A stretch of 64,000 bases of DNA from Kondoa malvinella. Taxonomy: Eukaryota; Basidiomycota; Agaricostilbomycetes; Agaricostilbales; Kondoaceae. Made by a program: the position numbers and the translations under genes. The notes below the pieces were generated by a model that did not search any database, was not told the origin of the DNA, and saw nothing but the letters and a program-made list of their open reading frames with translations. Where the stretch lies: contig BCIM01000005.1 of NCBI GenBank assembly GCA_039545315.1, positions 932,609-996,608 on the forward strand, read 5' to 3'. This document shows positions 8,646 to 22,300 of the stretch, piece after piece. The first letter of the stretch is position 1, and each line of letters opens with the position of its first letter.

Positions 8646-11600
8646 CTAATACACGGTCGGCTTCGCAGCCCTCTGCCATTCTCTGAAGGGACGAACGTCA
8701 GAGCAGCGCATACGCAAAGGTCAGGTTCACTCACAATAACAAGCTCAAACCAGCACCAGGCCAGATTGGCTGTGTTTCTACCTCCAGCTCGGGCAAGTCG
8801 GTCACTTCCAGGTTGTCCTTGTCTAGGAAACAGGAGATCCTGTCTTGCATCGTGTCCAAACGTGCTCTCAGCCCACCGTAACGCAATTCAAGGTTTTCCC
8901 ATCCGAAAGGCTTGAAAGCAGTCAGTCCGTTCCTGACATCACGAGCAAGACACCCACCTTGTACATCTGCATCCACATAGACCGATGGTACCGCCAAAGA
9001 TGATCAACAGCAGTACGCAGTTGACCGAGACGAGAATTAGGACCAGGTCCAGCCAGGAGCTCGAGTTGTTCTAGGTCGCGGGCTTTGTATGCATGCGAAA
9101 GCCAATCACGCAAGTGACACTTGAGCGACAGCACTTGCGACAGAAGCTGCGGCAGGTGCAAACGCTTGTTAAAAGGATAGACGGGCAGGCCAATGGTATT
9201 GTCTGCATCGTCTTCCGGGGCCACAGCTAGAGCGAGATAGTCTGCGAGCTAAAAATGCGTCAGCCAAAGTCTAGCAGCCTACACAGAAGTCTGCCTACTC
9301 CTCCATAATGTCGCTCAAGGTCATAGTTGGACGAGTATTGCGGTGCCAAAAAGCCATAAAACGGTTCTGGATATCAATCAGTTGAATTAGAAATGCCAGA
9401 ACATCCCACACGAACCTTCCCAAAGCAACCATTTGCTCATATTTCCGGCAACTGTGGCTTTCGTCTGCGTAGGCTGGAATTCGGGATGCAGGTCGCTGTA
9501 CACGATTTTAGTCTCTTTTTCGGATGATGCCAATGACATACTCCATCTTTGAGGCGTTGACGAACGAATCAAAGCTGCCGCCGACAATACCATCTCAAAT
9601 CAAGGGTGAGCAGAATACGAAGAAAGGCAGCTACACATACCAAACTTCAACTTGAGCAACGTCACATCGACTTCGGGATCCCTCGTGTAGCCATGCTCTG
9701 CATAGTAATACAGACCCGGGACACAAGAATATCTGGCAGATCTATCAGCTTTGACTTCAAGAGGCTGCTGCCCACATACACATCGCATTCATTCCCTTCA
9801 TCACCCCAAATAGTAGTCATGACGTGCTTCACACCACTTTCTGGGGCCTTTGTGGCTTTCATCGATGCTCTTACTGTTTCGAAGGTGAACGGTAGGGAGC
9901 ACCAGAACCTGCGCAGTCTCTGTAAGTACATATGAAGTCTTTGCAGGTAGCACAGACCTTGCCCAAGTCCACAAGCCGCTTGCCATCCATGGTGGCTTAT
10001 TGACCAAATCCCAATGCTGTTTTATCTTTTGAATGTATGGATCTGGCTGGGTGTGATAGTAGCCTGCAAGCGAATGTTAATGAGAAATGCGTGAACAGAG
10101 GAATGGCATACTCCAAAAGACGAGCTAGAAGACCAAATGGTTCAATTGTGCCACACGCCGGATCTCGAGCCCTAACCTCTATGTCTTCAGGGATTGCACG
10201 GACTGTCTCTGGAGTGGCTGGGTTTACACCCTCATAGTAACCTGTGAGGGAAACATTGTTTGCCGCCAAGCAGAACAGCACTGTACGCTTTTTAGTCGTG
10301 AAGCATTTCAGAAGGGCAAGACTGACTATCTGACCAAATCAAAGGCTTGACACCGAGCTTTCGGCATATACCGTCTACTCTCCTCAGGTGATCGGTAAAG
10401 ATCTTGGTACCATCTTTCCTGACCCCGCGATTGTAATGCCTATACCTGCCTTCTCCTAGACCGAAAGCTTCGTCCATACCGATATGTATGCGATTCGTTC
10501 TGAGCGGACCAGAGATTGCGGTGATCATCTTTTCGATGAATTGGTAGACAGCTTCGCTTTCAGCCAGAAGCACATCTGCAGTGTCTTGCATATGGTTGTA
10601 ACGAGGCCATTGTAGCATCTGAGCAAGATGACCAAGCGTTTGGATGCACGGCACGACTTCGATTCCAAGCATATATGCATAATCGTCAATGTCTTTGAGC
10701 TCTTCTGTTGTGTAAGGACCTCTGAAGTAGCCAAAGAATGGCTCGCCCGGTATTTCATAGGTATCTCTGAATTGCTCGTTAGCTGCAATACACAGGTCAA
10801 CTTGATTTGGCCCTACTCGCAGTAAAGGTATATCATGTTGAGACCGACTTGTGCCATTTGACGTAGGAAGAATTTGACGCCATCAACTTTCAGAACTCCG
10901 TTCCTCGAGCAGTCAACCAAGGCACTGAAGGTCCTTTGAGCGGATGGAAAGCAGAACAGATGATTGCTTACGACATTGTCTCGAAATTACATAGCTCTTC
11001 CCTCTCGAGCAAAGCATTGACTTTTTCCCGTACTTTCTGCTTTGTAGATTGCGTCGCTGACGATCCAGAAGAGATGGACATGTCGTCATCCGCGTTGCCA
11101 GCATCAGGGTTTCGGACGGCAGAAGAGGTAGCTAAAGCTAATGCATAACGGGTAGTAGCAAGCACATGACCAAGTCCACGGAAGGCTATGGTCCACAGAT
11201 AGTATGAGCATACGATGGATAGCTTTAGCCCTGAGCTGACCCTCGCAAGGTCGCCTGAAGGTGATCTGGATTTGAAGCTTTGATTCTGCGTTAGCTGCAC
11301 TAGAACCGGCTTCTGCTTGCACGCCCGTTTCGGGATCAAAGACTTGAATCTTCATGTGTCCTTCTTGCAGAGATGTGTCGTGCACGAAACCCACAATCCA
11401 GCCGTCACCAAGCTTTCGCTGACCTCTTAATTCTTCAACCACTTTGATGCTACCTGATCGGGCAGGTTGCCTGGCAAGCTCGAGTATACCCTCTGCAATG
11501 CATTTCGGTAGAGCTGTCCTTGCAATAAAGACGCGAATATCTTTTGAAATCTCGCCTTGCGTTTCGAGCACGTCGTCAATCTGTCGCGACGGGGCAGCCA

Positions 11601-11667
11601 AGTCTAAAGGCGACAGGTCCTGAGAGAGCAGATCTTCTTCGACGACAATGCCATTCTCGAGAGACAT
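8646..11667 (-). CDS. Glycoside hydrolase family 20, beta-N-acetylhexosaminidase-like
   Basis: A GH20 enzyme expected to release terminal N-acetylhexosamine from glycans. The catalytic exon (about 10672-10292) contains GIEVVPCIQTLGHLAQML and HIGMDEAFGLGEGRY, where the Asp-Glu pair after HIGM is the family's substrate-assisted catalytic pair, then KPLIWSD. An upstream exon has AFRGLGHVLA, the usual GH20 approach to the barrel. The C-terminal exons include DADNTIGLPVYPFNK and PFGWENLELRYGGL, and a last short exon ends EWQRAAKPTVY at TAG 8646-8648. At least eight exons are separated by introns of about 50 nt. The start at 11667 (MSLENGIVVEED) is chosen because it leaves normal spacing to the PEBP gene. 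No signal peptide is visible there, so an intracellular (hexosaminidase D-like) role is possible, but an unseen first exon cannot be excluded. A broken copy of one exon lies at 6075-6185. Confidence 0.85.
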
Positions 11668-11878
11668 GACAGAATAGAGATTTTGACGGTTGCAAAAGAA
11701 CCAATGCGTCATTACGAAGCGGGAAATTGTTCAAGATGTTCTGCTCATGTACGGTTTCGATGTATGCTAGATAGAGATCACGAAAAGAATGACATGGGTG
11801 GTATGCAGTGCTAGCTAATATCCTAAAGTCTATGCGGGTAATCATCATGCTAGGAATGACCTTGAGCAGCTGGTACTT

Positions 11879-13194
11879 CTAGGCGACAAGGGCGAGAGCA
11901 AAGACTACGGACACCGAGCAGGCGATGATGCTGATGGGTATAGGGAAGGCAGCCGAATCAGGTGCAGCCGATTCAGAGGCACTTGGACGAGCTGAAGCGT
12001 TATTGCTGGTCGTGGCGGCGGCTGATGACTCTGCAGGCATTGACACGCTTGACGTAGCGCCGGCAGAGAACGAAGCAGTACCCTATTGATTATTTGAGCC
12101 GAAGTGTCTGAATTGGTGAAGGATTACATACAGGAGCGGCTACTGTGAAGAACGACGCGGCGACCAGCGGACCAAGATTGCTCTGGCTGACGTATTCGCT
12201 GACTTGCCAGTGCGAAGGGCCGCTAACAGTCAGAGAACGTCAATCAGCATTGACGTGAACAAGCAGAGGTTTACACAGACGTCTCGGGTGCACTCAAGCC
12301 CTGTGGAGCTGTAAATCCTTCAGGCTGTTGAAACAATAGCCCTATATGGTTCTGTGAGCTCCTATGTTCAGCGAGAACACAGCAGACATACAAGCATATC
12401 GATGTTCTCCGCTGTTTTCGAGAGGACCGCTGTACCAAGCCAAGTATATTGTCAAGTCCTGCAAGATGAAAGAAAGTATTCTCCTTACGGTCCCGCTGTT
12501 TCACACAAGGCTATTAGTCGAGCACGAGGACGTGACGAGTAGCATACCATAATTGGTGATGACAGTGCCGCTTTCAAGATTGACTGCTCCCTCTTGCAAA
12601 GTGACAGAGTTGGCCAGGAAATGACGGAAATCGCCCTCTGGATCAGGACCACCGACAGCCGAGGCGTCACTAGTATCGACCTACATGAGCTGGGGTCCGT
12701 CATTCTTAGAGGTAAACTCACGCGAGCATCAAAGTAAAAGTCGCCGAGTCATTGAAGTTGCCTGCGAACTCCTCGCCGGGGACTACAGAGATATTGGGCA
12801 GCTCAGATGTTTCTGCGTGCCAAAGGTCATAAGGCGCAAGAAAGGTTCGTTGAGGTCTGTGCTCACGCTCTGCGGTCAGGGATTGACCGTTCTCAAGCGC
12901 AGTCTCGCCGTATTGCACTTGCAGCAGTGCTTGAGCATCAAGAGGTATTCCGCTGAAGCCCAATACTGTCAGTAGGTTGACTGGGATTGCGAGCACGGAC
13001 CAACAATGCCTGAGAATTCTCGAGAGCCGTGTTGAAGCCTGAAGCTTCATATTGGGCCTGGTATACGCGTCGGAGCGGCTTTTGGGCATAAGCTAGCTAT
13101 TCACGGTTACATAGGCAAGTTGCGATTCGTTCGCAGCGTTCGCTTGAGCCAGTGCACTGCCGACAAGCGCAAAGAGTGAAATAGCAGAGAGCAT
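11879..13194 (-). CDS. Secreted PEBP-family protein, probably GPI-anchored
   Basis: A phosphatidylethanolamine-binding protein (PEBP/TFS1-like) fold at the cell surface. The start at 13194 gives a signal peptide (MLSAISLFALVGSALA). Family landmarks in order are ALLQVQYG, LPNISVVPG, ATFTLML then VDTSDAS (the DPDxP-like ligand loop), GDFRHFLANSV, NYAGPGPLENSGEHRYAWLL and FQQPEGF. After a Ser/Ala-rich spacer the protein ends in a hydrophobic tail (IIACSVSVVFALALVA) before TAG, the usual GPI-attachment layout. The frame requires a 7-nt microexon at 12489-12495 (intron 12430-12488 on its 3' side). The junction after TFTLML fits only a GC-AG intron (12681-12723), which is less certain. The exon after the signal peptide has two possible frames. 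Fungal secreted PEBP proteins have poorly known functions, and some related proteins inhibit carboxypeptidase Y. Confidence 0.82.
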
Positions 13195-13377
13195 TGTGTC
13201 GTTGTGGAGAGAGAGTAATGACAGGGAGGGTGTTGAAGAACAAGAGAAGCCAAGAGAAGCTATTGGTAGGTGTTTCTTGAAGTAAACAGTCACGTGATGC
13301 AATCGTTGAATCTCTTAAATGCTGTCCTGTCCACATCCCAAATACAATGCTATACAATCTATTTTACAGTCGGGCAT

Positions 13378-16300
13378 TCAAATGTACTGATAGAAACGTC
13401 AGTGAGGCATCAGAAAGCTCAACATACTACCTACGGGTTGCCAACCCTGCGCAAGATCATCAGCTCTGTGAACCAAGGGAGGCTGTAGAACGTACTCGAA
13501 AGATCACTGCTAGCCTACGTACATCCATCGCTTGCTGGATCAGCTCGTTGACCTTGTACTCAACGCTCAGACTGCTGGAGAGCTTCTCTGCCACAACGGC
13601 AAGCGCTTGAGCTGCATCCGTCGGTACATCGTCGTCGTCTAGGCTGACGTCCATTTGAGAGGCAACGCGAGATGCGCTGGCTCGCGTATGGCTAGCGGTC
13701 GGCGTGCCCATCTGCGAATTTTGCACCTTCTTGACCTTGTCTGCAGATACTGTCCACTTTTGTAACGGATCGTACTTGAAGACTTCTAGTATGGTCATGA
13801 TGACGCTAGACTTTTCTCGTAGCACTCGCAGCGTCTCTTCGCAACACCTTCGATAGACACCTTCGACTCCAGACATGCCAAACGCATCCACAAAGTTTTG
13901 CGTTAGCCTGAAAGGCACCAGCTCGGGAATAGGCAATCTCGTGCCCTGTCACAGAGAGATAAGTCTCCATCCCTCTGTTTGAGATTGAGAGACATACAGA
14001 GTCAAAGGCCACACCAAAATCGATTGGTACGATTTCCCCTTGAACGGTGTCGAAAAGCAAATTTGAAGTATGTCGATCCCCGATGCCCAAGATGAAGCCA
14101 ACGATCGAGTTGGTAGCCACACTTCTGGTATAGTTTAAGCGCATTTGAAACCATTTGTAGGCTTGATGCTGTTTCTGATAGAAGATGTGTCGCAAAACAG
14201 GTCGATTGTGCTGGAGTATCGTTTCGAGGACCTCCACTCTAGCAGCAACAACCTTGTCTTCGGCCCCTTGCATTGTGCTGCGACACTTTTGGTAGCTCCA
14301 ACCCGATGGCTGTACACTGCGGTCACGGCATACTTAGAAAGACTTCAAGGCGACAGAGACAGCTTACCTTTTCAACAAATCGGAAGTCAAGTCGGAGAGC
14401 TGTACAGCGCCAGCATGTTCCATCAAGCCAGTGGAACCGGTCAGGGGCAGTACTTTGTAGGTACGGATGCGCAAGGACCGCTTGGAAGTTCTGTCGTCGC
14501 TCGACAGCAAGTCATTGACGAGGCTGAACACTTGCTCCATCACCGCATCTTGACGTGTGTCGTCGCCGCCTTTGAACTAAATATGAGGCAATCCATGAGC
14601 AAGTAGCACAGCTTAGGACGAACTCCTCACCAATTGCTTGTAGCGAACGCCGTCTGATCCTATGCAGTCGGACATTTTTGGCAGATTCACTCCGCCGGCG
14701 GTTCGGAACTCCTTGGCGTACTTTTGGATCATTGGAATGGAAGGCTGGTCGTATCGGCAAGTAGGATCAAGCTGCAGATGGCATGTGCTGACAGGCAGCC
14801 GCATATTCCGCAAAGCTCGTAACTTCAGCCCATCTGGCAGAGTGGGCGTGGGCAGCTTCTTGTTCTTAGCCCATTTCTTGTATGCATCATGGGTTTTGAT
14901 ATCGTACGACGCCCACTCCACGTATGATTCGCATGCAAGATCGAGATCTTGTAAGATCTGCTGCATCTTTGGCACTTTGCGAAGTTGGCTGTGCATGTCC
15001 TCGGCAGCTAGCCCGCGAGTAAGCTGAGCAGACGGCTCCTGGCTGGTGCGTCGCGCCTTTGTCGTACTGAGAGCTGACGAAGCGCCTTGTCGAAGGGGAT
15101 ACAGCTGATACAGGATGTGGAAAGGGTGATCTAGACAAAGTCGGTGAACGACGGCCTTCAGGTTTGACTGGAACGCAGATGCTGTTGTGGACTGTCGAGA
15201 GAGCCTGGCAGCGAGCTGATGCGATAGGAAGGTGAACTTCCCGCTAGGAATACGTTGTAAGTCTTCAGCGACAGCCTTGTTGAGCTTATCATCGGCAGCA
15301 TGGGCGAACCAGAGCGCGCACAGACGGTGTACTGTATCATCGTGCCGATCACAAGTCTTCAAAACATACGAAAGCTGGCGGATTGCGAGGCGGAGGAATG
15401 CGTCTTTGCTAGTGCGGTATTCCTCGAGCTTGACCCTTTCCTGCTCGAGAACTCTCTCAGACTCGTATTCGGAGGTCTTCAATTGTTGGTGCGCAGGATC
15501 TTGGCTGTTCTTGAGTCGCCGAGACAATTCATTGAGATCGCTTTGCCGGCGGGCGAAGCGGGATTCAAGTCGAAGGAAGTCTGGTTGCTGTGCTTCCAAG
15601 GCGAGGAATTGACGATCTGCGAACATGGCATAAAGGTAACAGACTTCGCCTTCTGGTTGTGTGCGGCTGGTCAAGTCTCGTGCGACTGAAAAGACCGCTG
15701 TAGCCGGCTCGAAATACCACTCTCTAATTTGGACTGGGTCCAAAAGGCGAGCTTCAGACGACCAGTTTCCCTGAAGCATGCCATTTCTGTGAGTATGTGT
15801 CAGATCCGAATCATGATAGCATACCAATTGAGCCAGCATGCTGGCTTTACGCTCATCACCATCAGGCATCGATTCCGCCTGCCGTGCCAAACTCCTGATC
15901 GCCAACACATGCTCTTCCTTCTTCCACAGAACCTGAGCTAACTCTTGCTCTATCTGTACTTGCAGCAGGGCGTCGGGTACATCGTCGATCTCTTTCATCA
16001 AGTTTTCCGCCGCTGAAATGCTGTTCAGAGACATCTGAAGACTGCCAGCCAGTCGAGCCTTCTCGCTAAGTAGAACATGGCAGGAACTTTCGAGGTAACT
16101 CGCTTGGCGATAGAGGTCAGATTGATGATCCGCGAACTGTGTCCTCTCCTCTGCTCGGCGCAAGCCTCGTAGCATAGCGATCCGAACTGACATGACCATT
16201 TCGGCGTCCTCATACCTAGAAAGAATGTTCAAAGCGCATCGTCGTCAAGGCAGCTGTACGTACTGGTAGTCCGGTGCCAATGTGACCATCCGATCAGACA

Positions 16301-19300
16301 TGGGTTCGCCAATACTGCCGAGTCGAGCAGGATCATTCTGGAGCCAAAGTTGCATTTCATTCAAGGCAAGAAGTGCTTGAACTGCCTTGGAGTCTGGTTG
16401 CGGTCTCTCCGGCCCAATACTACCCAATCGGATCGTCTGCTGCATGATGCATTCGCTCAAACGTTGAAGGACAGATTGTCGATCTTTGCTTCGATGGATG
16501 TCGCGCAGACTGGAATAGACCGACTGTGCTGGAGTAGCGTTGATAGCAAATAACGTCGATGGCAGATCCCAGGCTTCGGTACGCCAAGCAAGATCGAGAA
16601 AGTCGTCTCGAGGGAAGTCTTCATTACTGGTAGAAGAGCCCTGAAGAGTTGCCAGAGCAAGGTGACTAAAACCGAAAGACGATAGAGCGTCGACCAGAGC
16701 AGATTTGCCTCCAGCAAGAGATGCACTGCCAGCAAAAGATGCTTCATGGCGAGAACCGACTAGTTCGAAAGCGGCGGTAACATTGCGTTCGTGGCGGTAC
16801 TTTTGGGCAAGACCATCTTTGGCGTCAGAAAATTGGATTCCGTAGAAGCCATCAGGTTCATCTATGGCAGCGTAGATAGCGGATTGAGTGTCCCTGATCG
16901 ATGTCGCAATCTCGGTTGGGGCGGACTTCAGCAAAATTCTCTCCGGTGCCGTCCCATGTTCTCTTGTCAATTCCAGGCAAAGGACAGCAGTTGAAGGCAT
17001 GTGGACGTTAATGGCAGCTTTGGCAACGAGAGACCAAGGCACTCCAAGCCAAGCATCACCGCTTAAGGGAGTTGTAGAGGGTTGACCTGTAGTAGCAGAA
17101 GGCCGGTGGAACTTGCGCAAGTGCATGATTGTGTCGACGACGGCTGCAAGAATCTGGTCCGACACCTTGTTGCTGCGAAGTAAGCTGGTGAAATATTCGG
17201 TCAATGTCTGTGCCACGGTCGGAGCTTTGTTTTCAGAGATTGACGCCAACAGTAGACTGTATACGACCGTTGGTAGGATTGAGCGAGCGAAACCGGGACT
17301 CTTCTGGCATAGAGGTTGGAGATACGAGTAGAAACCACCTCCTTTGCTCGCACGGGCTGCGAGTAGTGCTTGAGTAAAGGTGGTAAGCCAAGTCGAGTAG
17401 TCAGCTTGGTCAGAGGTAGCCGTCGACTTGTGCAGGTCTTGCAGATTGCCGGACTGGCCCACCAGAGGTGTCTTGATAGCGTATGGCCGGCGCAAAGAGT
17501 CGCTTGCTATCAATGAGGTTTCCAGGATATCATCACTGGTCAGATCCATCATGTGCTCGAAGGAAGACCAATTGCTGGCGGCGAAAATGTTGCGGAGGCA
17601 CTTCAGGGCGAGTCCAGCGATGGCGATTTCTTTCCGCGAAAGAAGCGCTGCAGTAGAACGAATCAGATCTGCCTCGATACCGTTCTCGCGCTGCAATGAA
17701 GTATGGATAGGCGCGGCTTCTGTCGAGTCCAGGGTCGGCAGCGCAATCAAACCGCGGTTATAGCAAAGTAGGGTCAGGAATGCTTGGCTGGACTGCTCCG
17801 GCACGTCTGGATGAGCGGGCAGCGAAGATAACAAGTTCCACAGCAAAAGCCCAAGAGGCTTGCCTGCGCCAGTGATGGCCTTGTTGTGTGGAGAAGCGAG
17901 AAAATTGACTAGGTCAAAGCGACTATCCCACTCGGCACATTGCTGCTGTGCAATTGCTGCCAGAGAGGTTATGGTGCAGTCGGAAGCCAGGTCGTTCAGT
18001 TCTGATATTTGGCAGGCGATTTCTATACCATGTTGCCTTGCAGCCGATCCACTAACTTTGTTTTCGACAAGCTTCTGCACAACATTGCGCAAGCTCAATA
18101 AGTGCTCTTTCGCGGCATCTGCCAGCATGGGATCGAAGCTACGGCTGTGGCATTGAGCAGCTCTGATGATGGACAGCACGATGGACGGGAAGGTTTGGAT
18201 GGCGCCTGAGTCGTGCATACCATAGTGTTCGTAAAGCATGAACATGTAATGGATGCATCCCCAAACGGCATGGACGAGGTCTGGCTTTTCATACAGTGCT
18301 GCAAAGCCTCGGAAAAGCCGCTTGAACAGGACTGGCTGCGACAACTCGTTGCGGGCAAGAGCTATCATCACGACCAGAGAGGCGAGAAGGCGTAGTTGAT
18401 CATCGACAAAGGGACTCTGGTCGATGTGAACCAGCATTTGACTAAAGATGCTTTGCAAGACGACGGTCGATGAGATTGATGGCACTCTCAAGCTGAGCCA
18501 ATGCAAGACATAGACAATGGCCGCCGAGTACAATACACTGCCGTGTGCTTCTATGCGAGTGGCATTTGCATTGCGAAACATCTGGCCGAAGATCTTGGCT
18601 GCATTGCCTTCAGGGTCGCGTTGAGCATCCGACGTGAGTAGAACTTGCTTTATCGGCCCATTGGCTGAGCAATCGATTTCGTACAGCATAGAGAGTAGTC
18701 TGGTAGCAACTAAATCGATGGTCCGTTCTAAGGCGTCTTCAAAGCTGACCTTGCTGTGGATATCAGTCTGTCGATACTTCTTTTGAGCTTTGACGAAAGC
18801 CTCTTCTACGTTTTCTGCAGACAAGCGGTCCACATCGGCAGCTTCCGCCAAAACATTGGCGAGATAGTATGGAAAGCATTGCGAGAGCGCCGAGCGTGAA
18901 TCGATGCCCATGACTTCAGATAGCTGGAGATAGTCGTGCTGGTCATCTTCGTTTGCCAAGAAGCCGCCGATCGACGTGAAGACGGATGCTGCTCTGGCTC
19001 GAGTGCTGGGAAAGCCGCAGATAGATTCAGGCAGAGCCAGAGGGTTTACGTTGGACCGGTTGAAAACGAATTGAGGCGCATAAGTATTGAACAGACTCTG
19101 CACGCTATGTAGCCCAAGTCTGGTAGCTACTCCTTCCAACAGCGCAAGGGAGTGTTTCTCGTAGGCTACGCTCTGCTGACACACTATGACCATGTGATTG
19201 TAGGACTGAAAGCGAACGCGCGAGCAAGAGATCATGGTATTGCTGAGACAGAGGAGTCTTGTTAAAATGTGCTCGTAGTGGTCAATATCGGTGCGCAATT

Positions 19301-22300
19301 GAGCTACCATAGCGTTGAAGAAGCTATCGACCTCTTCGTTATTGGATACTTGATAGATGTAGTCAAGTGCTAAAGCCGTTGAGCATGCAATCCGGAAGCG
19401 AATGCGTATATCCGTGTCATCGACCATCGCGCTGATCAGTCGACGTGGGCTGACCGGATTGCCAAAAGCGTCCAGTGGGTGTTCAGAATCTCCCCAAGCG
19501 TTATCAATGATCACAGAATCAAGTAGCGAGACTAGTTGAAGTCGCATGCGCCAGGAATGTATCTTCTTCTTGAGCTGCGTTTCGGTGAGCCAGGTGCACA
19601 TGGTTTTGGCTTTGTCTCGGTAGCTTGTAGTCTCCGGATGCTGCCCGATCCAAAGATGCTGTGTGTGGGTAAGCAATTTGGTGATGCATTCGACCGGTTC
19701 CTCTTCTCTGGCGTACTTGTACAGCGACAGATCATCAGCACAGCGCGTCAGGATAGCGTCAGCTTCTTCAAGTGTAATAGTGGGAGCGCCGGCTGCTGTG
19801 ATATCAAGAAAACCCCGAGCGATGTTGAAGAAGTTCTCTTCCTTACAATCCGTAAAGACATACGAAAGATCCCTGGCGACTATTTGGGTCATCTGAGAGG
19901 CCTGATGTGACACAGGCATGCCGTTTCGAAGCCAAGAGAGCGTCGTAAGACCGCAAAATGCCACTCGGATGCAAATTGTCGACTCGCCAGATTTGGGTCG
20001 CAAAATTGGATCCTTGTTGGATGTGACGTTCCCTCCCAGGATAGAGGCGCCGCCACTGCGTCCTGCTGTTGATACGACACCTCCTTCTCTGACTTTGCCG
20101 CCAAAACTGTCATCGCTGTCGGACTCGTCGAGATCCATTTGAGGGGCTTTAAAGGAAGATGCGGCTTGACTGGCCATGACACCGGTGTCGTCTGATATGA
20201 CCTCTGCGCTGGACAAGGCAGACAGTAGAAAAATAGACAGAACGCCGTTGTCCAAAAGTTCAGCCAAATCCGAGCTGGACCACGCCTTACGGAGAACCTC
20301 CTGGAGAGCCGGCTGTAGCGCTTTTCGGCCTTTTGCTGCTGAAGTGAAGCGGTGTATGACGGCTTGCGGTATCATGGTAGCATACCCAGGCGGCACAAGA
20401 CCCGGATAAATCTCGTCGACATCTTTTGTTGCCATGAAGGGTGCGAAGATGGGCTGGAGGTCGCTCAAGAGCTCAGCTTTCTCGAAAGGCTTCCATTTCC
20501 CGGCAGCAGCGAGAGGCACGCTCTTCTGCAGGAGGTTGGCAGCTGACAAGAAGAGCAACCGGCCAAATTTAGCCCGCGTGCAGGCGAGAGAGCCTTCAAA
20601 CAAGATAACTATGGTGCATAGCTGAAGTAGACGGCGAACGCGCTGCAAAGGCAGCTGGAAACCAGATTTGTGTTCAGCAAGATTCTGCAAGTTGGTGTCT
20701 TGATCTTCAACCGCTTTGGCCAGAAAGGATGACAGGCGATTAGCGATACTAGCGGATGTTGTTCCCTCAAGCAGAGTTGGAAAAGCAGCCGTAGGCTTTG
20801 GCTCATGGGCTGCCATTCGCGGCTGCGGTAGCTCGGCTGAATAGATGAACTTACGAATGGGCTCTGTTTCGTGCAGGCAGATGGCAGCTCTAGTGCTCTC
20901 GCATGTCGGCCAGACTGAAGGATTCAGATCGACTAATCCGAAAGGCGCATGTTGCCCAACAGTCATTTGGAGAAGCAAAGCCAGCATAGCGCAAGTGTCC
21001 ACCGCTTGTCCCTTGGTGACGGACTCTTTCTTTGATGCCGGCCGCCAGATACCGCTGCATAGCCATCCAAACATCTTTTCTGGTAGGTCCAACCTTGACA
21101 TGACAACATCATCCCTAGCCAATTCGAGGCACGATACAAAGAACCAGCACACTGTATCAAATGGGTAATGCGGTCCTTGTGTAGTCAGATCGCGCAGAAT
21201 TGGGTCGAGATCAGCCACGAGTCGGCTGCGATTGACCCGATTTGAGCTGGAGAGAGAGGTTGACAACAGGAGATCGAGACAGTAGGCGGCAGACCGAGCA
21301 ACCGGCGGCACGTTTAATTTGCGCAAAGAGGTGAGCCAGATATGTTCCCAGTCTGTCGGAGCATCAGCCTTGCTCTTGCTGATCTTGGTGGGCGATGCTT
21401 GCGTCTGCCTTTGCTTGGACCCGGTTGACGCTTGCAAGGAGGAGCTCGATGTATGCGGAATCAGTACAGCGATGCAGAGAAGAACCCAAGATTGTGTTGC
21501 TGGTTCGGAATTGCCGAGCAGGGTAAGCAGAGTCTGGAAAATGCGTGATTGTAAAGCCGTATGAAGAGTGTCCCAATGACGAGAGATGAAGAAGAGGAGT
21601 ATCTGTAGGCGATAGATAAAGGCTGCATCGCTAGAAGAGCTGTTTGAGGGTGCCGTGCCGTTTTCAAGTGAGTCGAGACACTCTTCAACAGGATTTGGAA
21701 TCTGTGTGTCGGCTGAATCAGATGCGAAGCTCAAAGATAGAGTCATAGCCTACCTTCCGTCGCTTGCTCGGTCCAGGGCCATCCAGATTCCCGATCACTT
21801 TGTCGCTGCCCAAATGCATGAGCTGCAGACAATCGGCAGCAAGCTTCATTGTCGTCCAGGATAATGCATCACTGGCGCTGAACCCGGTAGACGCGGCTTG
21901 GAAAGCTTGCTCAGAGAAGATGGAGTTTTGGCTAGCGGCGGTTGACTGATTTTGCAGACGAAGGTGTTCCATGACCAATGGTTCAATGTGAGATCGAGCT
22001 TCTGTTTCGCCTAATATGAGTTCCCAGCACTCTCTAGCACAACTCTCCGGCGCGAACTTGGCAGACTCTTGCTCCTTGAAGACTGGGGGGACTAGTCGAG
22101 TCAAAGCGATGACGATCTGCTCCTTGATAGGCAAACTTCGTGTGACGGCCCAAAGACGCATCAGAAGCCTCCATAGCAAAGTGCCGACTTCAGATATGTA
22201 TTTGACAGTATTGAGGTCCATCTGTACCAACAAAGCGTTCAACGCTTGTAGGAAGGGCAAATGAGCTGTCGTTTCGGGTGACTGATCCGAAGGAGATAGC

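Noticed and set aside
10525..10800. Alternative open frame inside the GH20 gene
   Set aside because: It is a shadow of the catalytic exon on the same strand; the true frame carries HIGMDE.
13084..13110. A 26-nt candidate intron after the PEBP signal-peptide exon
   Set aside because: A 66-nt intron from the same donor to a later AG also keeps phase and is of normal size.
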